Below, piece by piece: positions 41,142 through 50,177 of a stretch of DNA of 64,000 nt (positions are counted from its first letter, which is position 1; each line of letters begins with the position of its first letter). The notes below the pieces were generated by a model. The model searched no databases and was not told where the DNA came from. It saw only the letters and a program-made list of their open reading frames with translations. The DNA is from Vicinamibacterales bacterium (GTDB lineage: Bacteria > Acidobacteriota > Vicinamibacteria > Vicinamibacterales > JAMQPK01): NCBI GenBank assembly GCA_023717525.1, contig JAMQPK010000231.1, forward strand, positions 1-64,000, read 5' to 3'. A program made the position numbers and the translations under genes.

Positions 41142-41230
41142 CGTGGGAGAACGTAGGAGAACGTGGGAGAGCGTGGGTGAAGTTCTCCCACGTTTTCCTC
41201 CGCACCCTACGTTCTCCCACGTTCTCCCAC
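41141..41230. repeat. Locus I: decamer inverted repeat (ACGTGGGAGA units)
   Basis: ACGTGGGAGA ACGTAGGAGA ACGTGGGAGA GCGTGGGTGA AG TTCTCCCACG TTTTCCTCCGCACCCTACG TTCTCCCACG TTCTCCCAC; begins at the uvrC stop. Confidence 0.9.
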
Positions 41231-41248
41231 TGATATACTCCCTCCGTC

Positions 41249-41860
41249 TTGGCAGACCTCAACGTCACGACCCTGGTCATCGGGTTTCTCGTTCTGCTGT
41301 TTTCCCTCACGGTCCACGAAGCAGCGCACGCATGGACGGCGAGTCGTCTCGGCGACGACACAGCGCGCCGGCTGGGCCGCGTCTCGCTCAATCCGATCGT
41401 GCATATCGATCCGGTCGGCACGCTGCTGCTGCCGCTGATTGCGATGGCTTCGCAGTCCCCGTTCTTCATCGGTTGGGCGAAACCGACGCCTGTGAACGTC
41501 AGGAATCTCCGGAACCCGCGGCGTGACAACGTCCTGGTGACCGTAGCGGGGCCGTTGAGCAATCTTGGGCTGGCAGTCGTCGCCGCTGTTCTCTACCATA
41601 ACGGCGTCACGGGCGCCGCTGGAGCCGTCGCCTTCGAGGCGATGAGCTTGAACGTGCTCCTCGCCGTCTTCAACATGCTCCCGATTCCGCCGCTCGACGG
41701 TGGACAGGTGTTGCTCGGGGTGCTGCCGCCGCGCCTGGCGTTGAGGTTTCGCGCCGTTCAACCCTACGGATTTCTCATCCTCATGGGGCTGATTGTGAGC
41801 GGCTTCTTGGGCTATCTCATCGCTCCGCCGTATTATTTTCTCCTCTCGTGGCTAAGCTGA
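41249..41860 (+). CDS. Site-2 protease (M50) family protein
   Basis: HEAAHAWTA (HEXXH), NMLPIPPLDGG; TTG start. Confidence 0.92.
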   Translation: MADLNVTTLVIGFLVLLFSLTVHEAAHAWTASRLGDDTARRLGRVSLNPIVHIDPVGTLLLPLIAMASQSPFFIGWAKPTPVNVRNLRNPRRDNVLVTVAGPLSNLGLAVVAAVLYHNGVTGAAGAVAFEAMSLNVLLAVFNMLPIPPLDGGQVLLGVLPPRLALRFRAVQPYGFLILMGLIVSGFLGYLIAPPYYFLLSWLS

Positions 41861-42858
41861 ACTCTCCCAAGCGCGTCGTCTCCGGCATGAGGCCGACAGG
41901 CCAGCTGCACCTGGGCCATCTGGTTGGCGCCCTCCACAACTGGGTGGCGTTGCAGGATCAGTACGACTGCTTCTATTTCGTGGCCGACTGGCACGCGCTC
42001 ACAACGGATTTTGCCGATACGAGCCAGGTGACGCAGTACGCCTACGACAATGCGGTTGACTGGATTGCGGCAGGCCTCGACCCCGAGCGCAGCACGTTCT
42101 TTGTCCAGTCGATGGTGCCCGAGCACGCCGAGCTGGCGTTACTGCTTTCGATGGTGACGCCGGTCACTTGGCTGGAGCGTGTCCCGACCTACAAGGAGCA
42201 GCAGGAGACTCTCGGCGACAAAGATCTGTCGTCGATTGGGTTCCTCGGCTACCCGCTCCTGCAGACCGCCGACGTCGCGATTTATGACGCCAACTTTGTT
42301 CCTGTTGGCGAAGATCAGGTGGCCCACCTCGAGCTGTCGCGGGAGGTGACGCGGCGGTTCAACCGGTTCTACGGCGACGTGCTGGTCGAGCCACAGCCGC
42401 TGCTGACGAAGGTCGCCCGCCTGCCTGGGCTGGACGGCGGCAAGAAGATGAGCAAGAGCCTCGGCAACACGATTCTGCTATCGGACGATGCCGACAGCGT
42501 GAAGAAGAAAGTGCGGTCGATGTACACCGACCCCAAACGTGTCCGGCCGGACATTCCCGGTACGGTCGAAGGCAATCCGGTGTTCCTCTACCACGACGTG
42601 TTCAATCCGGACGTGGATGAGATCGAAGACCTGAAATCGCGCTATCGAGCCGGCAAGGTCGGCGACGTGGAAGTGAAGGACAAGCTCGCGAAGGCCCTGA
42701 ACGCGACGCTCGACCCGATGCGAGAGCGCCGTAAGGAACTCGCTTCACGGCCGGAGCGGATTCGTGAGATCCTCGTCGAAGGTTCAAGGCGTGCCCGCAC
42801 CGTCGCCGTCGACACGATGGCGCGCGTGCGAGACGCGATGAAGATCGTTTATAGATGA
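41848..42858 (+). CDS. trpS: Tryptophanyl-tRNA synthetase
   Basis: SGMRPTGQLHLGHLVGALHNW (HIGH-like), KKMSKSLGN (KMSKS); GTG start. Confidence 0.97.
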   Translation: MAKLNSPKRVVSGMRPTGQLHLGHLVGALHNWVALQDQYDCFYFVADWHALTTDFADTSQVTQYAYDNAVDWIAAGLDPERSTFFVQSMVPEHAELALLLSMVTPVTWLERVPTYKEQQETLGDKDLSSIGFLGYPLLQTADVAIYDANFVPVGEDQVAHLELSREVTRRFNRFYGDVLVEPQPLLTKVARLPGLDGGKKMSKSLGNTILLSDDADSVKKKVRSMYTDPKRVRPDIPGTVEGNPVFLYHDVFNPDVDEIEDLKSRYRAGKVGDVEVKDKLAKALNATLDPMRERRKELASRPERIREILVEGSRRARTVAVDTMARVRDAMKIVYR

Positions 42859-43676
42859 GCGAACTGCCCCCCTCTCCAGACTTCGAGTCGTCGCCGGACG
42901 CGTATTCCGTGAAGCTGGACAGCTTCGAGGGCCCTCTCGATCTGCTGATTCACCTCATTAAGAGGAACGAGGTGAATATCTACGACATTCCCATCGCGCT
43001 CATTACCAAGCAGTATCTCGAGTACGTCGAGATGATGAAGGATCTGAATCTCGACATCGTCGGTGAGTTCCTGGTCATGGCGGCGACGTTGATCCACATC
43101 AAGTCGAAGATGCTCTTGCCCAGGCCCGACCCGGCCCAAGACGACATGCTGGAGGAGGACCCGCGCGAGGCGCTCGTCCGCCGGTTGCTCGAGCACCAGA
43201 AGTTCAAGGCGGCGGCCGAGCTGCTGCACGAACGGGCCGTGCTGCGGGGCGCACAGTGGATTCGGCCGGACGGCCGTGTCGCGGAAATCGCCGGCAAGGA
43301 CTACGCCTACGAGCCCGAGATCGAGGTCGATCTCTTCAGCCTGCTTGCGGCGTTCCGCGGGGTGCTCGAGCGCGCCAAGCAGCGGCCAAAAATGCTGCTG
43401 CCTCCCGAGGAGGTGCCGGTCGAAAGGCGGATTGAGCAGCTGCTGGCAATGTTGTCAGAGACCGACGCATGCGGGTTCGAGGATTTGTTCCAGAACGACG
43501 TTTCGCGCACGGGCATGATCGTGACATTTCTGGCCCTCTTGGAGATGATTCGTCTTAAGCTGATCCGCGTGTTCCAGACGGCGGCATTCGGTCCCATCCG
43601 GGTCTACAAGAGGACGCGCCCGGCCGACGCGCCTCAGCCGATTGGCGACCCCGCCGCCTCCAAGACCAACGACTAA
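42855..43676 (+). CDS. scpA: Segregation and condensation protein A
   Basis: YSVKLDSFEGPLDLLIHLIKRNEVNIYDIPIALITKQYLEY; FLALLEMIRLKLIRVFQ. Confidence 0.95.
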   Translation: MSELPPSPDFESSPDAYSVKLDSFEGPLDLLIHLIKRNEVNIYDIPIALITKQYLEYVEMMKDLNLDIVGEFLVMAATLIHIKSKMLLPRPDPAQDDMLEEDPREALVRRLLEHQKFKAAAELLHERAVLRGAQWIRPDGRVAEIAGKDYAYEPEIEVDLFSLLAAFRGVLERAKQRPKMLLPPEEVPVERRIEQLLAMLSETDACGFEDLFQNDVSRTGMIVTFLALLEMIRLKLIRVFQTAAFGPIRVYKRTRPADAPQPIGDPAASKTND

Positions 43677-43700
43677 CGACCAACGACCAACGACTACAAG
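43665..43700. repeat. Locus L: heptamers ACCAACG spanning the scpA stop to the scpB start
   Basis: ACCAACG ACTAACG ACCAACG ACCAACG ACTACAAG then ATG of scpB. Confidence 0.85.
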
Positions 43701-44357
43701 ATGTCTGACGACGATCTGAAACCCATCATCGAAGCGCTGATCTTCGCGTCGCCCGATCCGCTGACGCCCAAGATGCTGTTCAAGCTGCTCGAGACCGAGC
43801 CGAAGGAGGACGTCGAGTCGGCGCTCGAGTCGCTGAAGCGCGACTACGATCGCGTCGGCGGACTGCAGCTTGTCGAAGTCGCCGGTGGGTACCAGATTGT
43901 CACGCGGCCCGAGCTTCACGAGTGGGTCCGGCGGCTGTTCCACGAGCGCACGTCCCAGCGCCTGTCTGTGCAGGCACTCGAGACACTGGCGGTGATTGCC
44001 TACAAGCAGCCGATTACCGGCCCGGAAATTACCGAGATTCGCGGCGTGAACACCGCTGGCGTGCTGAGCACGCTCATCGAGCGGCAACTGATCAAGATCG
44101 TGGGCCGCAAACCCGTCGTGGGGCGCCCCTTCATGTAGTCCACGACGCGTGAGTTCCTGATCCGGTTCGGGCTTCGCGACCTGACCGATCTGCCGAAGAT
44201 CGAAGAGATGGCCGAAGCGCTTGGGTTTGAAGTGCCGGCAGGCCTGGCTCAACCGTCATCGCCTTTGCAGCCGCTGCTGGATCTCGAGGGCGGTGTGCCC
44301 CCCGGAGACGACGAACCGATGTCACCCGATGTCCCGCCGGGGGAGAAAATTCACTAG
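43701..44357 (+). pseudogene. scpB: Segregation and condensation protein B, interrupted by an in-frame TAG at 44136-44138
   Basis: ORF ends ...KIVGRKPVVGRPFM* and continues in frame STTREFLIRFGLRDLTDLPKIEEMAEALGFE to a TAG at 44355. Confidence 0.85.
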
Positions 44358-44445
44358 CTATTGGAGATTGGGTGATAGGTGATTGGGCGATAGGAACAAT
44401 CACCCAATCCCTATCACTCAATCACCTATCACCCACTCTCCAATG
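44358..44445. repeat. Locus H: heptamer inverted repeat, near-identical to locus G, ends in the rluB start codon
   Basis: CTATTGGAGATTGGGTGATAGGTGATTGGGCGATAGGAA ... CAATCACCTATCACCCACTCTCCAATG; starts directly after the scpB TAG. Confidence 0.9.
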
Positions 44446-45204
44446 AACATCCGTTTACAGAAGATCATTTCGACGGCCGGCGTTGCCTCGCGCCGCGCGG
44501 CCGAAAAGCTCATTGTGGACGGCCGCGTCTCGGTGAATGGCCAGGTCGTTCGCGAGCTCGGATCGAAGGCCGATCCCGAGATTGATGAGATCCGCGTCGA
44601 TGATCGGCGAATCAAGAAGGCGCAGCGCCTGCGCTACTTCCTCCTCAACAAGCCCCGGGGATACGTGACGACGCGATCGGATCCCGAAAAGCGGAGGACG
44701 GTGCTGGATCTCTTGAAAGGCGTGCGTGAGTATGTGTATCCCGTTGGCCGGCTCGACTACGACTCCGAAGGCCTCCTCATCCTGACCAACGATGGCGAGC
44801 TCGCCGCGACGCTGACGCACCCCAGGCATGAAGTCGAGCGCGTCTACGAAGCGCAGGTGCTGGGGATTCCCGACGGACATGACATCGAACGACTGTCCCG
44901 CGGGATCGTGATCGAGGGCCGGCGGACGAGCCCCGCCGCGATCGAGTTATTGGGAGACCGGCGGAGGCAGGGCGACACGTCGACGCTGCGGGTGACGATT
45001 CACGAAGGCCGTACGCGACAAGTGCGGAAGATGTGCGATGCCATCGGGCATCCGGTCCGTGCGCTCCGACGTGTGAGGATTGGCCCCCTGGCCGACAGGA
45101 ACCTGAGGCTCGGAGCCTACCGCGAGCTGACGGCGGAGGAAGTTCAACGACTGAAGCGATCCGCCAGGAAAACGGCCCAGAGAACTACTTCAAAAGAGGC
45201 CTGA
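44443..45204 (+). CDS. rluB: Pseudouridine synthase (RsuA/RluB family)
   Basis: MNIRLQKIISTAGVASRRAAEKLIVDGRVSVNG; GRLDYDSEGLLILTNDGE; EGRTRQVRKM. Confidence 0.94.
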   Translation: MNIRLQKIISTAGVASRRAAEKLIVDGRVSVNGQVVRELGSKADPEIDEIRVDDRRIKKAQRLRYFLLNKPRGYVTTRSDPEKRRTVLDLLKGVREYVYPVGRLDYDSEGLLILTNDGELAATLTHPRHEVERVYEAQVLGIPDGHDIERLSRGIVIEGRRTSPAAIELLGDRRRQGDTSTLRVTIHEGRTRQVRKMCDAIGHPVRALRRVRIGPLADRNLRLGAYRELTAEEVQRLKRSARKTAQRTTSKEA

Positions 45205-45868
45205 CGAGCCGCGTCCAGATCTTGTAGCCTTCCGGCGTCATGTGCTGGCCGTCGGACACGAAGAGCTCCGGCTTTGGCTTGCCGTCGGTGCCGAGCATGT
45301 CGCGGCTGACGTCGAGATAGACACAGTTGCTGTGGCTTTGGCAGTAGGTCCGAATCAGGGCGTTCGCCTCGAGGAACTTGTCGTTCAAGTGCCAGCGGAC
45401 GGGCGTCGGCTTGAGTCCGATCGCGATGATACGCGTGCCCGGCAGCGCCGAATGCACGGTCTGGTAGAACTTGATGAAACCGGCGCCCACGGTCTCGGGC
45501 GTCGTTCCCCGCGCGATGTCATTTTCCCCCGGATATAGAACGACCATCCGTGGGGCGTACGGCACGACGACGCGCCCCGCATATTTCGCGCTGTCCGCCA
45601 TCTCCGATCCGCCGAATCCCCGGTTGATGGCGTCCTTCATGTCGGGGAACGACTCGGCGAGATTCCAGCGGACGATGCTCGACGCGCCGATGAAGACGAT
45701 GCCGCGCGTCGGGGGAGGGGCGAGTTTGTCCTGCTCCTCGAATTTGTGAATCGCGGGCTCCCAGCGGTCCGGCTCTTGCGGCGCTTGCAGAGCCGGAGGC
45801 TGTTGTGCGCCGAGCGCGGCCGATGACAGGCAGATGAGTGCGAGGAGCAACGCGCGTCGAAGTTTCAT
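45185..45868 (-). CDS. SGNH/GDSL hydrolase family protein
   Basis: IVFIGASSIVRW, VVLYPGENDIARG, DGQHMTPEGYKIW. Confidence 0.85.
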   Translation of the reverse strand: MKLRRALLLALICLSSAALGAQQPPALQAPQEPDRWEPAIHKFEEQDKLAPPPTRGIVFIGASSIVRWNLAESFPDMKDAINRGFGGSEMADSAKYAGRVVVPYAPRMVVLYPGENDIARGTTPETVGAGFIKFYQTVHSALPGTRIIAIGLKPTPVRWHLNDKFLEANALIRTYCQSHSNCVYLDVSRDMLGTDGKPKPELFVSDGQHMTPEGYKIWTRLVRPLLK

Positions 45869-45933
45869 GCGCTCGTTTTACGCTGATGCCGGCGCGCGGT
45901 CAACGATTTCCTTGCATGCTACATTACCGGTTT

Positions 45934-46605
45934 ATGCGCGGCCTCATCATTGCCATCGACGGTCCGTCCGGTGCCGGAAAGGGAACGGTCGCGCGCGCGG
46001 TGGCGCAGCGATTGGGCTACCGCCATCTGGACACCGGCGCAATGTATCGTGCGGTCGCGTGGAAAGCCCTGCAGGATGGTCTGGACCTGGCTGACGAAGC
46101 CGCCGTTGCGGTGGTGGCTGAACGCGCTGCGCTCGAGATTGGGCCAGGCCGCGTACAGATTGACGGTACGGATGTGACCGCCGCGATTCGGACGCCGCAA
46201 ATCGATCGCGCGGCGGCGGCCGCCGCGCGGCTTCCACGCGTGCGCGCCGCACTCGTGAAACGCCAGCGGCAGGCGGGCGAGCAGGGAAGCATCGTCATGG
46301 AAGGGCGCGATATCGGCACCGTGGTGTTTCCCGATGCGGATGTGAAGATCTACCTCGATGCGTCGTCGGAAGAGCGCGCGCGCCGGCGCGCCGCGGATCC
46401 GTCGCACGGTGTCGGCCGTCACGCCGCGCTTGCCGACGTGGAGAGCGAGCTGAAGGCCAGAGACTACTCGGACTCCACTCGTGCAACATCACCGCTTGCC
46501 GAGGCGAAAGACGCCGTGCACCTCGACACGACCGGGCTGTCGATCGAGCAGACGGTGGGGGCGGTGATGGAGATAGTGGGGGAGAAACTTGAAGGTGGAA
46601 AGTAG
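45934..46605 (+). CDS. cmk: Cytidylate kinase
   Basis: IAIDGPSGAGKGTVARAVAQRLGYRHLDTGAMYRAVAW; VMEGRDIGTVVFPDADVKIYLDAS. Confidence 0.96.
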   Translation: MRGLIIAIDGPSGAGKGTVARAVAQRLGYRHLDTGAMYRAVAWKALQDGLDLADEAAVAVVAERAALEIGPGRVQIDGTDVTAAIRTPQIDRAAAAAARLPRVRAALVKRQRQAGEQGSIVMEGRDIGTVVFPDADVKIYLDASSEERARRRAADPSHGVGRHAALADVESELKARDYSDSTRATSPLAEAKDAVHLDTTGLSIEQTVGAVMEIVGEKLEGGK

Positions 46606-46651
46606 AAACCTTCCACTTACTTTCCACCTTCGACCTTCCACTTTCCACCTA
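46588..46651. repeat. Locus M: heptamer inverted repeat (GTGGAAR)
   Basis: GAAGGTGGAAAGTAGAAACCTTCCACTTACTTTCCACCTTCGACCTTCCACTTTCCACCTAC; overlaps the cmk stop. Confidence 0.85.
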
Positions 46652-46665
46652 CAGCGAAGTAACCG

Positions 46666-47277
46666 TCACTGTTTCTTGTTGCGGTCGCGGTAATCGTCCG
46701 CAGAAGCCGGATCGTATTCCCACCGGTGCCGATCCCGCTCTTCGATCTTTTCCGATCCCTTCAGCTCTTCGGCGTCCTCGTACTCGACACCCAGGGCGCG
46801 GCCGATCTCCTCGACGACATCCTGATCCGGCGACGGCATGTCACCGCCCGGGGCTTCCTCGCCGCCCGAGTAGGGGTCGTTCCAGTCAAGGTCGAGATCA
46901 CCGCGTGGCAGTCTCGGGTCGTCAGGTGAGTGCTGGCGGGCGCGCTGGTGGTACTTCTCGTGTCCTGACTCAGCCGACGAGGCCTTTGGCGAGTAGCCGA
47001 GCGTCGACGGCGCGGAGGGTACCACGATCTCCTCGTTGGCCAGCAGTTGGCGCCGCGGCCGCGACAGGGCTGCGGGCTTTGGCCGCGTCCTCTTGGCGGA
47101 GGCGGCGGGCTTACGCGCAGCCGAGGTTCGCCGCCGGGCGCGCCGGGCGACGGTCTTCTTTGCCGTCATCCGCGCCGTTTTCCTCGCGGTCTTCTTCGCC
47201 GGCCTCTTCTTTGCCTTCTTTGCGGCTTTGGCTCGGCGTGGTTTCGGCTTCCGCGAGCGGGCGTTGCGCTTGGCCAT
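46666..47277 (-). CDS. DUF6335-like protein with histone H1-like Lys/Arg/Ala N-terminal tail
   Basis: RKPKPRRAKAAKKAKKRPAKKTARKTARMTAKKT tail; GGDMPSPDQDVVEEIGRALGVEYEDAEELKGSEKIEERDRHRWEYDPASADDY. Confidence 0.6.
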   Translation of the reverse strand: MAKRNARSRKPKPRRAKAAKKAKKRPAKKTARKTARMTAKKTVARRARRRTSAARKPAASAKRTRPKPAALSRPRRQLLANEEIVVPSAPSTLGYSPKASSAESGHEKYHQRARQHSPDDPRLPRGDLDLDWNDPYSGGEEAPGGDMPSPDQDVVEEIGRALGVEYEDAEELKGSEKIEERDRHRWEYDPASADDYRDRNKKQ

Positions 47278-47415
47278 ATCGGGTCCTTTCTGCCTCTCCA
47301 GATACGAGCTTCAATCCCCGCGCTAACCTTGACAGTCTACCTATAAACTACCTACACTCTAATGCTTATCTCAATTTTCCCACTTGAATTTAATGTCGAG
47401 GAGGACGTGTAAGGC

Positions 47416-49200
47416 ATGGTGAACGTGGACGACGAGCGCACTCAGAAATCAGCGATCCCGGAGGGCGCCGGCGCAGCGCCACGCGCGGGCGCGAAAGCCG
47501 CGCGGGGGAGTGTCATCACCCCGTTCAAAGACGAGGATGTGGACCCCCAGGAGTTTTCGCGGATGCTCGACATCTACGATAACAGCTTCCGCAACATTGC
47601 GGAAGGCGAGGTGATGAAGGGCACCGTCCTCAAGGTCACCCCTTCTGAAGTCATCGTCGACATCGGCTACAAGTCGGAAGGCATCATCGGTGTCGACGAG
47701 TTCCTCGACGAGCGCGGTGAAGTCACCGTTCAGGCTGGCGATACGGTAGACGTGCTCCTCGAACGCACCGAAGACCGCGACGGCTATGTCGTCCTCTCGC
47801 GCGAAAAAGCCGAGAAGATGAAGATTTGGGACGAGGTCGAGAAGGCCTACGCCGAGCGCAAGGTCGTCATCGGCCGTGTCATTGAGCGCATCAAGGGCGG
47901 GCTTGCCGTGGACATCGGTGTCCGCGCGTTCCTTCCAGGATCGCAGATCGACGTGCGCCCCGTTCGAAATCTCGATGCGCTGCGCGGCCAGGAACTGCGG
48001 ATGCGCGTCATCAAAGTGAACAAGAAGCGCGGCAACATCGTGCTCTCGCGCAAGGTACTGCTGGAAGAAGAGAACGCGGAGAAGAAGAAGCACACCCTGC
48101 ACACGCTCGCCGAAGGCAAGGTGCTCAAGGGCACCGTCAAGAACATCACCGACTACGGCGCGTTCATCGACCTCGGCGGCATCGACGGGCTGCTCCACAT
48201 CACCGACATGTCGTGGGGACGCGTGGGACATCCGTCGGAGCTGTTCAAGGTGAACGACGAGATCGACGTGATTGTGCTCAAGTACGATCCGGCGACCGAG
48301 CGCGTGTCGCTCGGCCACAAGCAGCTGGTGAACGATCCCTGGTCCAACGTGTCGGATCGCTATCCGGTTGGCGCGCGGATGTCGGGCAAGGTCGTCAGCC
48401 TCACCGACTACGGCGCGTTCATCGAGCTCGAGCCGGGCGTCGAAGGGCTCATCCATGTGTCCGAAATGTCGTGGAGCAAGCGCGTCAAGCACCCGTCGAA
48501 GATTCTGAACGTCGGCGACAGCGTCGACGCGATGGTGCTCGGCGTGGATGCCACCGCCCGCCGGATTTCGCTCGGCCTGAAGCAGGTCGAGACCAACCCG
48601 TGGCACGAGCTCGCCGAAAAATACCCGGTGGGTTCCAAGATCGTCGGCAAAGTGCGCAACCTCACCGAGTTCGGTGCGTTTGTCGAGGTCGAAGACGATA
48701 TCGACGGGCTGATTCACATCTCCGACATGTCGTGGAGCAAGCGGATCAAGCATCCGTCCGAAGTGCTGAAGAAGGGCGACAGGGTCGAAGCCATGGTGCT
48801 CAACATCGACGCCGAGAATCAGCGGCTGTCGCTCGGGTTGAAGCAGCTGGCGACCGACATCTGGGATGACTTCTTCTCGCGTCATCAGGTGGGGCAGACG
48901 ATTGAAGGCAAGGTCGTCCGCGTGACCAACTTCGGCGCGTTCGTCGAACTGGACGAGGGCATCGAAGGCCTCATTCACGTCTCAGAGCTTGACGATCAGA
49001 AGCCGACCGACAAGATCGAGCTGACCGTCGGTGAAAATTATCCGATGAAGATCATCAAGCTGGTGCCGTCGGAGCGGAAGATCGGGCTCAGCATCCGCGC
49101 CCTGAAGTCGGACGAGTTCCGTTCCGACTGGGAAGAGTACTCGGAGAAATCCGGCACCGGTGAAGCGACGCTCGGCGATCACTTCAAAGCCAAGGCGTAG
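47416..49200 (+). CDS. rpsA: 30S ribosomal protein S1
   Basis: Serial S1 domains (ITDYGAFIDLGGIDGLLHITDMSWGRVGHPSELF etc.). Confidence 0.97.
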   Translation: MVNVDDERTQKSAIPEGAGAAPRAGAKAARGSVITPFKDEDVDPQEFSRMLDIYDNSFRNIAEGEVMKGTVLKVTPSEVIVDIGYKSEGIIGVDEFLDERGEVTVQAGDTVDVLLERTEDRDGYVVLSREKAEKMKIWDEVEKAYAERKVVIGRVIERIKGGLAVDIGVRAFLPGSQIDVRPVRNLDALRGQELRMRVIKVNKKRGNIVLSRKVLLEEENAEKKKHTLHTLAEGKVLKGTVKNITDYGAFIDLGGIDGLLHITDMSWGRVGHPSELFKVNDEIDVIVLKYDPATERVSLGHKQLVNDPWSNVSDRYPVGARMSGKVVSLTDYGAFIELEPGVEGLIHVSEMSWSKRVKHPSKILNVGDSVDAMVLGVDATARRISLGLKQVETNPWHELAEKYPVGSKIVGKVRNLTEFGAFVEVEDDIDGLIHISDMSWSKRIKHPSEVLKKGDRVEAMVLNIDAENQRLSLGLKQLATDIWDDFFSRHQVGQTIEGKVVRVTNFGAFVELDEGIEGLIHVSELDDQKPTDKIELTVGENYPMKIIKLVPSERKIGLSIRALKSDEFRSDWEEYSEKSGTGEATLGDHFKAKA

Positions 49201-49208
49201 GGAAAACC

Positions 49209-49544
49209 ATGGACGAACCTGAAGTTCCGGCGGCTCTCGGCGGGAGCATGACGAAAGCCGAACTCGTGGAGGAGGTGTCCCGGGTGTCGGACCTCACCAA
49301 GAAGCACTCCGAGGTGATCGTCGATACGGTGTTCCGGAGCATCATCACCGCGCTCCATCGCGGCGAGAAGATCGAGCTTCGCGGTTTCGGCAGCTTCAGG
49401 CTCCGCAGGCGCGAGCCCCGCAAGGGCCGCAATCCGAAGACGGGCGACAAGGTGGACGTGCCGCCAAAGAAGGTGCCGTACTTCAAGCCCGGCAAAGAGC
49501 TGAAGGAACTCATCAATCAGGACCCCGGTACTACTTCGCAGTAG
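49209..49544 (+). CDS. HU/IHF family DNA-binding protein
   Basis: MTKAELVEEVSRVSDLTKKHSEVIVDTVFRSIITALHRGEKIELRGFGSFRLRRREPRKGRNPKTG. Confidence 0.95.
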   Translation: MDEPEVPAALGGSMTKAELVEEVSRVSDLTKKHSEVIVDTVFRSIITALHRGEKIELRGFGSFRLRRREPRKGRNPKTGDKVDVPPKKVPYFKPGKELKELINQDPGTTSQ

Positions 49545-49645
49545 GTGGAAGGTGGAAGGTGGAAAGTCGAAGGTAAGTGCTCGCAACTTCCTACCCACCT
49601 TCCTACCCACCTTCCACCTTCCACCTTCAACTTTCCACCTTCACA
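49545..49645. repeat. Locus N: heptamer inverted repeat (GTGGAAG)
   Basis: GTGGAAG GTGGAAG GTGGAAA GTCGAAG ... CCACCTTCCACCTTCCACCTTCAACTTTCCACCTTCAC; starts one base after the HU TAG. Confidence 0.9.
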
Positions 49646-49655
49646 AGTACACCCT

Positions 49656-50153
49656 ATGGACCGCCTCTGGGCTCCCTGGCGCCTGGCCTACGTGACCGCT
49701 GCTCCCGCTCCTTCCACTGATTGCATTTTCTGCGACGCGCTCACGAGCGCAGACGCGGAGCTGACGGTGTTCCGGGCGCGTCATGCCTTCGTCATCCTGA
49801 ATCTCTACCCTTACAACAACGGTCACCTCATGGTGGTGCCCAACCGCCATCTGAATACACTTGCCCTGCTGACGCCGGACGAGCAGCAGGAGTTGATGTC
49901 GCTGACGCGCTTATCAGAAATGGCGCTCTCCGAAGCCTATCGGCCCCAGGGGTTGAACGTGGGCATCAACCTCGGCAGGGCCGCGGGAGCCGGCATCGAG
50001 AATCATCTCCATATCCATGTCGTACCGCGATGGCAGGGCGACACCAACTTCATGACGGCGGTGGGAGAGACGCGCGTGCTGCCTGAAGATCTGCGCCAGA
50101 CGGCCTCGAACCTCCGGCCGGTTTTCGAGCGCCTCGCCCGGTCGGGTGCGTAG
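49656..50153 (+). CDS. HIT-family protein
   Basis: LNLYPYNNGHLMVVPNRH; GAGIENHLHIHVVPRW HxHxH motif; start trimmed. Confidence 0.93.
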   Translation: MDRLWAPWRLAYVTAAPAPSTDCIFCDALTSADAELTVFRARHAFVILNLYPYNNGHLMVVPNRHLNTLALLTPDEQQELMSLTRLSEMALSEAYRPQGLNVGINLGRAAGAGIENHLHIHVVPRWQGDTNFMTAVGETRVLPEDLRQTASNLRPVFERLARSGA

Positions 50154-50177
50154 GCGCGTGGGTGCGTCGGTGCGCAG
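50146..50177. repeat. Locus Q: four octamers (GTGCGTNG)
   Basis: GTGCGTAG GCGCGTGG GTGCGTCG GTGCGCAG over the HIT stop codon. Confidence 0.55.

Noticed and set aside
44136-44138. Amber codon reassignment
   Set aside because: Several confident genes terminate properly at TAG followed by non-coding sequence or the next gene, so TAG acts as a stop here.
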